A DNA stretch of 64,000 nt from Apium graveolens. Taxonomy: Eukaryota > Streptophyta > Magnoliopsida > Apiales > Apiaceae. The stretch covers positions 146,648,567-146,712,566 of the forward strand of contig NC_133650.1 in assembly GCF_009905375.1 (NCBI RefSeq), read 5' to 3'. A program made the translations under genes and the position numbers. The notes below the pieces were generated by a model. That model saw only the letters and a list, made by a program, of their open reading frames with translations, did no database searches and was not told where the DNA came from. Below, in pieces: positions 33,616 through 45,500 of the stretch. Each line of letters begins with the position of its first letter. The stretch's first letter is position 1.

Positions 33616-35940
33616 AATTTTGTATATTGTGCTAGGTTATTATCAGGAAGCAGTATCTAACATATAGCACCAGTGACGAGACTTGAGAATATTACGACAT
33701 ATCAGACACCTGCTGCACATTACACTTGGAATTGTACTCTAGTAAGATGTGTACAAGTGTACTCCTGATTGGTAAGTCAAAAGAGGAAGTCAATGCACCA
33801 CAGTTCATGGACTTTGCAGCTGCAGATCTATTGGACTATGCAATTTCTTCTTCACAATCTCACTTCAGGTTGGTATGAACTAGTATACTGCTCAAGCAAT
33901 CGTCAAGGACATGGTATGGCACTCTAACTGCAGTTACAGTTTTATATGAATAAGTAGAGTCGTCATATTTATAACTCTCTTATCACTAGGCACAATCATA
34001 TTGTTTTATATGTGCAGTGGTATATTGATTATGCAACATAACAATTAGTATCTAAAGTACTTGACAAGTATCGGTCAATGATATCTTGTTAACATTATGT
34101 TGCAGATATTTGTAAGCTTTTGACATGAATGAGAATTACTTAGACTTTACCCTAAGTGATCAATGTTTTATCAAAAACTCATTCATAGTGAAAAATAAAA
34201 ATTAAACTTCTTTCTACATTAGTGATTTCTTATTTCATGTAAAATCTTTTGAAATCACTATTGTAAATCATTTTCTCTCTATTACCATATGTTCTGTGAT
34301 ACAGGTTCAGTCTCCAATGACTTTCTTTCATTGACAGTCATGAGGTTGAAAACCCACAACGTCTATCCCAGACTGTAAAGACAAACACAAAAACAGAACC
34401 AACCAACACTCTCTTACCACTAAATGTAGTATGAATGAGCGTGAGGGAGATAGTGCCTTAGTGCACCACATAAGGAAGGTTCTGTAGTCAACCCAGTAGC
34501 TCTGTCTCATACATAGATGAGTAGTATTTAAACCGAGACAACTGCTAGCCCCCATACATTTTCTCAAAAAGATGTAATGGCTGAAAAGGCACAAAAACAG
34601 TTACTAGATTCATTCTCTCAACAGGGTGAGTCTATTGAATTTTGCCTGTCGGCCAAGGTATCCGATGTAGTGTCACCACTTCAAACATAATCAATTCTTG
34701 ATGCACAAGGAGAGGTTACACACACAAAGGATGAGTTGACGGAAACAAGAGTTTTGACCATTTTAAGGTCAGATTCGATTGTTCAAGGTTCGTTAGTGGA
34801 CCAATTGCCTTTACAGGTGTTAGGAGAGGATACTGATCCAAAAGCCATATGTCAGTGGTCAGTGTCTACCTCCCCAGGCTTAAATCCCCTGGATGCATCT
34901 GCGGATAGTGGATCTGACATAGGTGCAGATCGGCAACTTGTTGACAATGATTCAGATATTACCTGATGAGTCACAAGGAAGTGTCTTCACAGACATTAGA
35001 AGGGAACTTTGATCTTTATGCTAAAATCGTTGGATCATTGTTTACCTTCCCAGAATTCAAATCTGGAACCCTAAAAGGGAAACTAGCAACTTGTAGATTA
35101 TGACTCAGATTTATCTGACGAGTTTAACAAGGATGGGGATTTGTGAACTCCCATTGCACCACCTGTGACCTCCCTTAAGGATGGCTAAGGTGATTTTCCT
35201 TGCAGGTACAGCTGGATTATGGAGCTATGAGAGAAGAGTGATACACTTGTGAGAATGAGTGTAAACACGAGTGGAGAGAAGAGTGAAACACATGTGAGGT
35301 ACACTAAAACAGAATCACACACTCACAGTGAGGTAGAAAAAGAAACTACTTGTTATTTCTTTTCCAACCAAGTGAAATATGAGAACTCCTTCAGACGACG
35401 GCATACATTCCTTCTTTAAGGGGGAGATAAAAGCTTAAGTAATAGTTTGGAGGATTCCTCAACTAAGGGGGAGAAATAGCAGGGAGGAAGAAAAAGATCC
35501 TACATGTACACTACACCACACCATTGTTGTTTGTAACTACGGATCCTATTGTACGGGAGAGGTGGTAAACACAAGGTGATTTCCTAGTAAGGGAAGAAGC
35601 TGTTAGGGGAGTACCATTGGTTTTTATCTGCGGATCCTATTGTACGGGAGAGGTGGTAAAACGAAGGTGATCTTCTTTAATCAGTTGATTCTCATAGGGG
35701 GAGAAGCAAGAGATATGGGCTTCTCAACAGGAAATGTGGTTGTACAAATGAAGATGGAACTACTTGAAGATATGTTCAGTCTAGAGGAACATCTACTTGG
35801 AATCTGGAAAATGTTAAATCTCATCCAGAACTTTTCTGCTATTTACTTTGCATGTATGTTTATATCTTTTTCTTATTTGTTAGTTGAGTTATCCTCTAGG
35901 TATTTGTGTGTTATTGTCTAACAAACAAATAGGGGGAGAT
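33616..35940 (+). other. Z 3' region: non-coding, with multiple polypurine tracts
   Basis: No convincing gene. A 77-codon frame (34736-34966, acidic, no domain) may be a relic of a longer 3' ORF, since similar codons are readable upstream to about 34580. Four AGGGGGAGA tracts occur at 35420, 35467, 35696 and 35931, the last abutting the 3' LTR. A roughly 44-bp segment (GCGGATCCTATTGTACGGGA core) is repeated with 91-bp spacing at about 35537 and 35628. Repeated polypurine tracts are a described Sirevirus trait. Confidence 0.6.
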
Positions 35941-37237
35941 TGTAAGTCATATGTCATAGCCTATTTGTATATTCGAGGATTCAACTCAACTCAAATAAGA
36001 ATGTAATAAGTAAATAGTGGATCTACCGTCAGAGAGATCTCGCAAAGTAATATCTGTCAAAGGATTCAGAGACAAGGTTCATCTACAGACTTGAGGAGTT
36101 AATTCACTGGAAGAAGTTCAAGAAGTTGATCATGCCTCAGTGATATAAATCAAGATCGTGGATTTAATCAAGTGACAGAGATCTCGTCAGGGTATCAATA
36201 AATTACAAGGATTTAATCTGAAGAAAATCAAAGTGTCAAAGTCAAGATATGAAGAAACGTCACGGAAGTTAGTCACTCATGAACCAGACAGTACATCGAG
36301 TGTCAACGTTGAAGTGGTGGAATTGATTCATAATTTTCAGTGATTTTCAGAAGATTTGCAGAAGAATGGTTGCTGCTCAAGACTAGAATTAATTCTCTAT
36401 TAATTAATTAAGTCATCTAATTTAATTAAGAAAATAAATTATATCTGCGAAGAATAATTTATTTATTAATTGAATTAATTGATTAATTAATTCTGAATTA
36501 ATTCTAGGAATTTTAGGAATTTTCAGAAGCTTAATTGGATTAAATTCAAGCATTAAATCAGCAAGACAATTGAAAATGAACTAGCATGACAATCAGGATT
36601 GTCATACCGATTGTCATGCTAGGCCATTTTCCATTGTCATACCGAAAGTTACTCTAGGAGGATAATTGTCTTGCTAGTTCATTCAGATTGTCTTGCTAGT
36701 TCATTCAATTGTCCTACCGAAAGTCTTGCCAGCTATAGGATTGTCATGCCAATTCAATTCTATTGGTTTTGTTGATTAAAAAGAAGCAGAAGACCTTCTT
36801 TTCTATTATGATCCAACACACAAGTCAAGAACAAAAGAGCAGCCGCCTTGAAATATAAAATCATCTTCTCTGCAGAAATTCAAGATCAATTTCTAGTTTG
36901 TTAATGTTAAATCCAAACCACTAGAATTATTTATCTTGTTCTTGTGTAACAATCTAGCGGATCAAAATCCGTAGAACTTAATCTCAAATCGCGTTTAGCA
37001 TTTGATTCTAATTATTGCAAAAATAGAAAAAGTTCATGTCGAATTTATTCTAGATTTGTGATAATTGATTTGAGATTAATTCCTTGTAATCGATACAGTT
37101 GTTGTAACACCTTTCAAGTTTAATAATATTTTTATTTAACTTGAATTTTGTTTCACATTTTTTATTCCGCATTTTATTCGATTATTTGGTACTGTTTGTA
37201 TTCAACCCCCCTTCTACAAACACATTGGGACCTAACA
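35941..37237 (+). repeat. 3' LTR of Z
   Basis: Follows AGGGGGAGAT and matches the 5' LTR over the full 1297 bp with about three substitutions. Ends CCTAACA, followed by ATTAT. Confidence 0.96.
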
Positions 37238-37609
37238 ATTATGTTCAGCAAAATACTTTTGACATACCTTGTCTATAATTACTCTGACTTATTGACATAT
37301 TTACGTGCTTATATTTTTTTTAATATGTTAGTCTAATGTAAGTAGACTAGTACTTTATATCTGATGTTTTGAGATAGCTGTTAATGGTTAAATTATTTGA
37401 CTATATGCTGATAGGAGGAGTTACTTTTGTGTAGGGAGTACTTGTTTATTTGCATGGGAACAGTTATTCTAAATAGTGAACTAAGATTCTTGAGTACTTG
37501 CATGGGGAATAGTAACTAGTCATTTCTAACTGTCAAATATGCTTATGTGATTATTACTCTTATTATCCGGGAAACTCAAGAGTCTCTTGGTTTCTATCTT
37601 TACTCCCTC

Positions 37610-37616
37610 TATAAAT
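37610..37616 (+). promoter_or_regulatory. TATA box upstream of the small 3' ORF in Y
   Basis: TATAAAT in CCCTCTATAAATTAAA, 109 bp before the ATG at 37719. Between them lies a leader-like stretch ending in a (TC)n run (37697-37716). The layout mirrors the promoter-like sequence before the copia-1 extra ORF. Confidence 0.45.
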
Positions 37617-37718
37617 TAAAATGCTTCACCCTTTATCATTCATCACTACTCTTATTCTCAATAAACATCTAGTTTCAAACTCACCTCCTGTTCATCTTTC
37701 TCTCTCTCTCTCTCTCAA

Positions 37719-38087
37719 ATGGATGCCCAAGTCTTCTATAGACTTATTCATGGAGCTTACCAACCTGTGCATCATCTGGATGAAGACCAAATTGATTTTG
37801 ATCCTTTCGGACTACGTGTCCATCTCAGGGGGGTTGTCTGCAGCCCCTTTGATATTCCATGAGAGATCTTTGACAAACTCTTATGGGATGATCAACTCAG
37901 CATTCTTTTCTTTGAGATGGAAGTCTCTCTCGAGCAGGAGAGACGTGCAAGGGTAGCTGAGCAGCAACGCCTTGCTGCTTTGGAGTTGCAGGAGAGGATC
38001 ATCTCTCTTGCACACTCCATGTCAAGAGCTTACCAGCGTAGGGCAAGGAGGTTGGAGGCTGAGGAGAAGAAGCCCAAACTAAAGTAG
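37719..38087 (+). pseudogene. Small 3' ORF of Y (122 codons, one internal stop)
   Basis: ATG 37719 reads MDAQVFYRLIHGAYQPVHHL and stays in frame to TAG 38085 apart from a TGA at 37860 (codon 48), probably a decayed Arg codon. The second half is strongly helical and charged (EQERRARVAEQQRLAALELQ, then RRARRLEAEEKK), likely a coiled coil with a basic patch. No membrane segment or known domain. It sits between pol and the 3' LTR behind a TATA box. I cannot assign a function. It is not similar to the copia-1 extra ORF. Confidence 0.55.
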
Positions 38088-38639
38088 TTAGGATTAGGAT
38101 TTACTTGATGTAATCTGAATCTTAATGTACTCTGTGGTTAATATTAATGAAAATGCTCTTCTTCTTTGTCAATTTGTTTTTGTTGCTTGACTGTTTATGT
38201 CATGATTACCTTGTGTTTTCAAATTAATTGGTTATTAATTTTCCTGTCATAATGCTTGCAACTGTATGTCTCAATGTTTATGTTTAATCAAATAGATAAA
38301 TATGTTCAATGCATAACAGGTTCAACACAATCCACTCAGACAATAACAGGAAATTCAAATTTTCATTCAACAGGTATTTGTGTTAACATGCAGCTAAAAC
38401 ATCTATAAACCAAACTGTAGTCCTCCCAGATACAACAACTCAAACACAAACTTAAACACAATCCAACTCAAGTGACTCTCAAAAGAAACCTGTTTCACAA
38501 AAGGACAACAATCTCATAATGTTCTTCATAGTGTTTTGTTGACTGAGAAGAAAAACCACCATAGTTATGGACATTTATCAGTTTTTACTGAATAACCCAT
38601 GAGCATTCCTAATGCACCTTCATGTGCAAAATAGTCTTC

Positions 38640-39180
38640 ACAGACTGAAAGGTTTGAGGGTAGTACTCCTGAGGGGGAGCTATCTAAATCCTCTCCAATT
38701 CAATTGGAGGTTCCTCAAAAAGGAACAACTCCCCTCATAACTCTAGCACAAGCTGCCTTAGCAGTCAAACCTAGAAGTACAATTGCCTATGACAATGTCA
38801 TGAGAAGGGTAAGTATAGCACATTTATGTGTCAGTATGTTGCAAGGCATACAAGGGTTTGAGGCTAGTGTACATGATAGTAACCTAGTCAAATCCCCTCC
38901 AATTCAATTGGAGGTTCCCACTACAAGTGAGGAACAACACATTATTAAAACCACAAAGCAATCTGTGAGTCAAACTGTGACCCTAGTCACAGGTGTTCTA
39001 AATGATTCATTCACCTCACAACTTCAAGTTAGTATTCTCTTATCTGATGAAATGAGTATGATTAGACCTATATGGATTACCCCTAATTATATGATCACAA
39101 ACAACTCTTCTCAGCCCCCTCTTAATTCTGTAGGTCAAACACAACTGAGCCTTTCATGTGAGAATAAGAGAAAAGATTGA
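38640..39180 (+). pseudogene. Possible second 3' ORF of Y, unknown
   Basis: A frame open from upstream of 38704 (no ATG at its start) to TGA 39178, with about 160 Thr/Ser/Pro-rich residues and no known domain. A PIQLEVP segment occurs twice, encoded by two copies of the palindrome CTCCAATTCAATTGGAG (about 38692 and 38896). It may be the degraded C-terminal part of a longer 3' ORF. Chance is also possible. Confidence 0.3.
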
Positions 39181-39740
39181 GAGAAAAACAGAGAATAAGA
39201 GAGGCAGGATCCTTCCTGGAAAAAGGAGAGGTAGATGAGTGTATGGATTTAGCAATCCTTGTGAAGGAACTCTGACTCCCAAAAGTCATGAGACTTGTGC
39301 AGTGAGAAGTAGTGAGACTACTTATTCAAAAGAACAGAGAACTTAGGTTTCTTTCAGACAAACTCTCTCTGCAGAAATAAGTGGAACCTCTATTCTATTT
39401 AATAAACTAATCTCCACAAATCTCACTGGAGCTTGAAGCTGCAGGCAGTGTTCTAATTGGATAATAACAGTAGCTTGGACAATGTGCATCTACCTAGATC
39501 TTTCTACCTGGAGATAATGTCAAAAATGGGGAGAATATATCTAAATGCCTTCCAAAATAGCTGATGAATGTTGCTAGATAGTAAAATATTCTATTCTTCA
39601 TAGGGGAGAGAAGAATAAATCTAAATTCAACTCAACAAAAGAAGATAAGATGGGAAGATTGGCTTCTACATTTAGTTAAAGTTTTGACATCAACAATCAG
39701 AACTTGTGCATAATTTCATAATGAACAAGTCGGGGGAGAT

Positions 39741-41202
39741 TGTAATATATAATATATGATGTCAAAGATTACTAGAGCTAACAATGTCATTAGCATATCT
39801 GATCATAGTATGAAGCAAATCAAATGGACACCTGATCTGAGTAGAACTTTAATGAACAGTTATTTTCAGTAATCAGTTAAGCTTGGGGTCAATCCTAAGT
39901 AAGTTGTATTGTTATCTAAATTTGTATTTTGTACTTGTAACACTTAAATTTGTAAAAATTGCAAAGGAGCAGACTGGAGTCTTTTTCCTAAAACAGTATC
40001 AAGCCTAAGGATTCTATCTGAAAGAAGATTAAGAAGATCATGCCTCAAAAGAATTTTGAAGAAGCTTGGAGTTGAATAAATCTGTTTGGAGAAAAATATT
40101 CTAAGTCAAGATCTCTTCAAGTCACAGATTTAATGTTATAAGAAAATTCATTCGAGAACTCCAGAGAGTACCGACGGATAAGTAATATCTACTCGATGGA
40201 TGAGCAATATCTACTCGACAGATGAGCAATATCTACTCGACAAATGAGCTATATATCTATTCGATGGATGAGCAATGTCTGCTCGACGGATGAGCTATAT
40301 ATCTATTCAACGGATGAGCAATATCCACCGGGAGTAGAGAAGTCAAGAAAACTACTCGAGAACTCAAGAAGATATTGACAAGCCAATTTTAAAGAACTGA
40401 AGATTGGAGATATCGACAAGTCATTCCATCATTAGAGAACTCCGAGTTATCGATAAGTCATAGTGAAGATGTGAAGACTAGAGATCTCGACAAGATGAAG
40501 ACCTCTACAAGTCAAACTCAATATGGAATGCTAGAGATCTCGATAAGCCTATGTACTTATCGAGATGTCAAGTGTTCTATTAATTCAAACTGGAGATCTC
40601 GAAGTACAGTCTCAAAGTACAATTGCAGATCAGTTTAATATCCAAGATAAACAATCAACAAACAATCCAACAGCTGGATTGACAAGTCTACAAAAAGCAG
40701 CTTGAAGAGTGTGCAAGATCAATGGCAAAGATTAACTGACATAGGAAGATTAAAGTAAATACGGGATGCTAAAGATATGCTAAGCCAGAAATGGAAGATC
40801 TGCTTTTCTATAAATAGAAATGACAAGTGACAGTTTAGAAAAGCTAATACCATGTTTATTATCCAATGTGTAAACTAGCAGTTAACTCAGTTATAAAGTT
40901 AATACTGGTCCTCTATTTAGTCGTAACAATTTAGATCAAATCTCTTGTATCACTCTCAAGAAGAAGCTGAGCTCTTTAACATCAAAGAGCTTAGAAATTT
41001 TGTAGCAAAACAGTCTTAATTTTTAATATAAAAATTAAGTGAGTTTTAAAGATTTGTGTTCTTTATTTTATGCAAGGTTAAATTCTGCATGCACACTTTT
41101 CTATACAAGATTTAATTTACTTTATTCAACCATTAACTTTCAAGAAAAGCCTAAAATCTGAAAAACACATTCACCCCCCTGTGTGTGATTCATTACCTAA
41201 AA
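39741..41202 (+). repeat. 3' LTR of Y (1462 bp)
   Basis: Starts TGTAATATAT directly after the polypurine tract CGGGGGAGAT and ends CTAAAA (decayed CTAACA). The U3 part holds a 22/24-bp minisatellite (40172-40329) and several TCTCGAYAAGTC words (40380-40570). A TATA-like TCTATAAATAG is at 40808. Confidence 0.9.
40172..40329 (+). repeat. Minisatellite in the Y LTR (7 units of 22 or 24 bp)
   Basis: Seven head-to-tail units with consensus CGACGGATGAGCAATATCTA plus CT; two units carry an extra TA (ATATATCTATT). It lies in U3 upstream of the TATA-like box, where repeated blocks often act as enhancers. Function is inferred from position only. Confidence 0.85.
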
Positions 41203-41378
41203 TACCAGTACTTTAATATGATGTAAATTTTGTAAGAGTGTGAAATTGATTTTGAGATTCGTGGAGTGATAGTCGACTGTAGATTATCTTATGATATTAT
41301 GTGTTATAATAATACAGGTTCAACAGATGGTACCGTGATGACTCAGATTTGTAAGGTGGCGGATTTGGGGGCATCACA
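41203..41378 (+). repeat. 5' LTR tail of W
   Basis: Ends GGGGGCATCACA, analogous to the Tekay-1 LTR end GGGGGTGTGACA, and is followed by a PBS. Y is inserted at its left edge; the rest of the LTR is left of the window. Confidence 0.65.
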
Positions 41379-41382
41379 AAGT

Positions 41383-41394
41383 TGGTATCAGAGC
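41383..41394 (+). other. Primer-binding site of W
   Basis: TGGTATCAGAGC, four bases after the LTR-like end at 41378, followed by CTATAG much as in Tekay-1 (CTATGG). Confidence 0.8.
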
Positions 41395-44300
41395 TATAGT
41401 TATATTCTTAGGACGCGAACCTTTAAGAATATAATGCGAGAGGGTAATATGAATAATTAGTATAATATTAAGTATGAGTTGGCTGGTGACTTATCCCTGA
41501 TAGTAACCTTATACATATAATTATTATTGCAAATGTCTGAATATAACATTGACCGTGATAAATTTTCTTCTACTTACCCTAGAGAACAGGCAGACTTGGA
41601 CTTGACCCAAATAGCGATCAGTCTGATGGGATTATGATCATAGATAGTAATTTCGAGGACTCGTAATTCTGGTTTTACCATCTCCTCCAATCATGGTTGT
41701 TGACCTAGAGACTTCGCTAATGGTTGCACCTGTAGCCTCCACAGCCCTAAGATCCCAGTTCATGTTGACTCAGAGAGTTTGATTTATGTTTCCTTGACCT
41801 AGGTGACCCTTGTTATTTCTGTTCCTGTTCCAGCTACTACCATGTTATATGCTTATGTCCTACCAGCAGTCAGTAAGAGAGTTGAGACTATAATTATAGA
41901 ATTCATGAACCATTTTCAGCCTATTTTTGCTAAGGCTTAGACTGTTCATATGCCTATTATTGATGGATACCGTTATGAGATTCCGGGTGTTAATAGTAAT
42001 AAGCTAGTAGATGAGAGTCAACTGTCAATAGTTTATAATGAGTAATTGGTTAGCCTAACACCTTCTGAACAGTATATTCTGATATCCACTATTCATAGGG
42101 ACTTATGACACCCACACCTGTATATATCCAGGCTCCTGTTGAGTCTACTATTCCTGAGCCGTAGTTATATATTTTTGGGATTACATGAACCCTAAGAATA
42201 TAGTATAACGTGTGAGTTGACGAGTATATGTATATTGATATTACTATTAGGAAAAGTGAATTATGAGTTAAATAATTTGATGACCCTGACTCAGTTATAT
42301 TATATTGTATCTATTAAAGACTATATCATGACGTTATCAGTGATAAAATTGAGAAATTATTTTGAGAAGTTGTAGGGTCTAGTTCTAATAGTGACCCTAT
42401 AAATAAGTTACAAGATCTTGGATATTGTTACAAGGATTATTTGATCTAAATATTAAAACGTATTCATATAAAATTATTGACTAAGTAAAGACTTCACCAC
42501 AAGATGAGATCGTGGTTGATTGCCCTGAATTTATATAACAGTATTTGAAATCTCCATTTGAGAATTAGTCAGTTAAGGAACCTTTAACACCTAAATTATT
42601 TTTCGTTAATGATGATTTAGATGTATGACTAAGTGAATCACCAATTTAAACTCCAACTTGTGTTTCTCCAATGGTAAGAAAAGAGGATTATATATTTCCA
42701 GTTGTGGCTAGTAATTTCACTTGAGATGCCAAAGACTCATGCCTTGACTATAGGCAAACCATTTATGACGACTATGATAGACATCACTTTTAATATTTTA
42801 GTTTGTGTTAATACTGGACAAGTCAATGCTTTAAAGATCTTCACTAGAACGTAGGTGAGATTTCGGACACAATTAGATATACATCTTCTGAAATAAGAAT
42901 ACAAGATTGACATCAACCTATGAGATAATTTGCACCTCAGCTAAACTTTCGTTCTAAAATTTTGAGGCAGGGCTAACCGTATGCATCAGTTAAAGAGACC
43001 CATGCGGTATGAAACCTCTTTGATAACCATTATAATTAAAATATCTTCCGTGTAGAGGGATTCACTATTATAATTCTTTCGATCTCCTCAGAAAGGGTTA
43101 GAATGACAGAGATTCCGTGTCAGTGATAGTATATGAGAACCTCTTTAGAGATTCAGATTGAGCATGCTAAGTACAAGGATGCATCCCATATTTTGTAATG
43201 TTTTTTTAGAATGATTACGAACTAGCTATTGACGGAATTCTACAGTAGAGAAAATGAGTTGTTTGATTCATAAAGAGTAATGACGAATTTTGAGAATAAG
43301 TTGTTTTGATCTATTAGGTGTGACATTATCTATATTGTACATCCATATTCAATTTATTAGTGGATAAAGCCAAAAAGGTTGAACCGAGTATATATTAAGT
43401 CGGAAAATGGATATTGATAGATTACAGACTTTTATATAAATGTAGTGCCGCATAATTTGGGTTTATATTGGATCATGCGCGGGACTAGTTAAAAAAATGA
43501 GATATTTGTTGTTAGTATTTATTATGTTGATTAGGAGAATGAGTCCGGTACGTAATATTCCAAACTATTAGATCATGTAGTCTAAACATATATTTCTTAA
43601 GGGCCGATATTATATAGTGACCCCAATGAGCGTGGTTGAGACTGTTTGGTGTTAATAGTGTTTACAGTCGCACCACCACTAGTTGTTAAGTCTGTTACAA
43701 TATCCCCACATAATATCTTATTGAACTTGTCAATAAAAGGAAGAACACGAGATTTTATTAAACCTTTAAACCATATTTTCTACTACATAAGCTACATCAA
43801 CCCCTGAGTTCTCTAAACCTTATCATCCTATATATTGTCTTTTAACGACATTAACGAACTTGTTTTATAAAGAAATCTTTTAAACCCATTTTTAAACGAA
43901 ACCTATTTATTAAAATTCTTTTAAACACAAATTGATTTAATATATTTATTTTACATAAGTCATCCCAAACACTTTCTCAACTTCGTATACTTGTTTTAGA
44001 AAGACTTTACCAAAAAAAATTCTCGACTACTCATGAACCCCGAAGAACTCCATCAATGGTTTTCAAAAGAGGGCTTTACTAGCAAACATCAAACTTGGAC
44101 TTTTGAAAAGACTGTTTTAGCCTGACAAGTTCAACAAGATTTTTTGATTTACACTGATTTCATACTTGGGAAATATTCCAAATTTTCTTTTGTATTATCA
44201 AAAGATATTGGTTTAGTGTGATCGAACTTAATATTCTGAATTTTATTAGAAAGATAGAAGGAATCCCAAAAGGACCGTCAATCTTTACCAAGGTAGAAGA

Positions 44301-44439
44301 ACGTGAGAACACCCAACCTCGTCATGAGAATCCGGATCAAAGGACAAGATTAAGTCACAAGTCCAAAATCTGAGTAACAATGATATTAGGAATATGTTGT
44401 CAGAATCTCACCAGCAAAATACTTAAAACCCCCGAAATT
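41395..44439. other. W leader region, no gene recognised
   Basis: About 3 kb of AT-rich sequence with stops in all frames. It probably includes the W leader and degraded coding sequence. I see no intact motif or internal repeat. Confidence 0.4.
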
Positions 44440-45500
44440 AATAAGAAAGACCCCCAGAGAGCATATCCAGATTACAATGACTTTTAAGTCCTATAAGACA
44501 TTGAATTCCCCTAATTTCACAGAAAACATTGACCTCATTGAAGCTAAAGCTCCGCTTAGAGAATAAAAAAGACTTTTGGTATAGTTGGAAAACATAGAAT
44601 AATAACAGAATTTTGTTCCTTATATACTAAAGGGTGAAACTAACTATTGGTTGGAAACCAAAAGAGCTATGAAAGAAAAAGCGACATACGAAGGATTAGG
44701 TTCACAACTTGATTTTTAGGAAAGTATATTACCAAGTATTTAGAGACTTGAATGGAGCTAAGTATCTAGATGTGAAGCACCAAAAACATGAATGATATAA
44801 GGTCTAAGATTAAGTTTTGTGAGCTTTCTAGGTTTCTACTTTATCATTTATATACCGATGAAGAGAAAGTGAACCATTATCAACAAGAACTGAAATTCTG
44901 AATTCTGAATTGAGTGGTTGTTAAACAATAAAACCTTAGTACAAGAAGTAAATATTATGAAAAATGGAAGTAAATTGTGTTCCAAGGATCGATATGGTAA
45001 AAAATAGAAAGCTCCAGAGTTAAGAAGAAAATTTTAGGGAGAGATTGTAAAATTAAGATGAAAAAGGTGTTTGTAAGACGAAAACGTAGAAAGAATGACA
45101 ACTATAGATTTCAACGTAAGGACACTCGAGATGAATCTAATGGATGAATGGACTTAAGATAATGAATTAGATTTTAAGAGACTCTCGTCACCAAAGTATA
45201 AGACTTGTAAGAAGAAGAATTGAAGATAGTGTAATGAAGAGATTACCACATGTATATCCGTGGAAGGAAATAAAACATTAAAACAAACATTTGATGCTCT
45301 GGTGGAAGAAAACCATTATGCGTAAGTGCAATCAAACTCCAAGTTAAAATCCAGTACCGAAGCTTAATCTCTGCACCTTTAAAATGATTGTGAGAGATAC
45401 CATAGATGACAACGACATGATTGCAGGTACATTTCTAGTAAACTTTGTCAATCTATGTATGTTGATTGATTTAGTGCCCATAAATCTTTCATACCTATAA
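44440..45500 (+). pseudogene. W gag and protease remnants
   Basis: Fragments across frames resemble gypsy Gag: FPNFTENIDLIEA, YILKGETNYWLETKRAM and a YHQQELKF-like stretch. Further on, near 45380-45490, TFKMIVRDTIDDNDMIAGTF with a degraded active-site Asp resembles the start of the protease, as in Tekay-1 ([16 protein letters not shown]). The reading is possible only by switching frames, so this is a deep relic. Confidence 0.5.

Larger units (their letters stand above)
29789..37237 (+). mobile_element. Element Z: young gag-only (TR-GAG-like) copia-derived retrotransposon
   Basis: Both LTRs are 1297 bp (29789-31085 and 35941-37237), TG...CA ended, and differ at only three positions by my count (about 99.8% identity). 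A perfect 5-bp target duplication ATTAT flanks it (29784-29788 and 37238-37242). The interior has a PBS, a long gag frame and a short protease remnant, but no integrase, RT or RNase H, and it ends in several polypurine tracts. It must have depended on enzymes supplied by another element. Gag-bearing non-autonomous LTR elements are known as TR-GAG. The repeated polypurine tracts and Gag type point to a Sirevirus relative. Confidence 0.93.
22425..41202 (+). mobile_element. Element Y: plus-strand Sirevirus-like Ty1/copia, interrupted by Z and cut by copia-1
   Basis: 5' LTR remnant (22425-22783), PBS, gag, protease, integrase, RT, RNase H (to 28889), a long 3' region with extra ORFs, a polypurine tract and the 3' LTR (39741-41202). 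Two later insertions split it: copia-1 in the 5' LTR and Z at 29789-37237. The shared 355 bp of the two LTRs differ at about 16 positions, so Y is older than its inserts. Y itself lies in the 5' LTR of the decayed gypsy element W. Its gag-pol is broken in many places. Confidence 0.9.

Noticed and set aside
36948..37060. Separate older LTR copy suspected from small differences near 36970 and 37047
   Set aside because: The substitutions are isolated and the lengths are identical; both copies belong to the same Z element.
40172..40329. CRISPR-like regular array
   Set aside because: Units abut without distinct spacers and lie in a plant LTR; it is a minisatellite.
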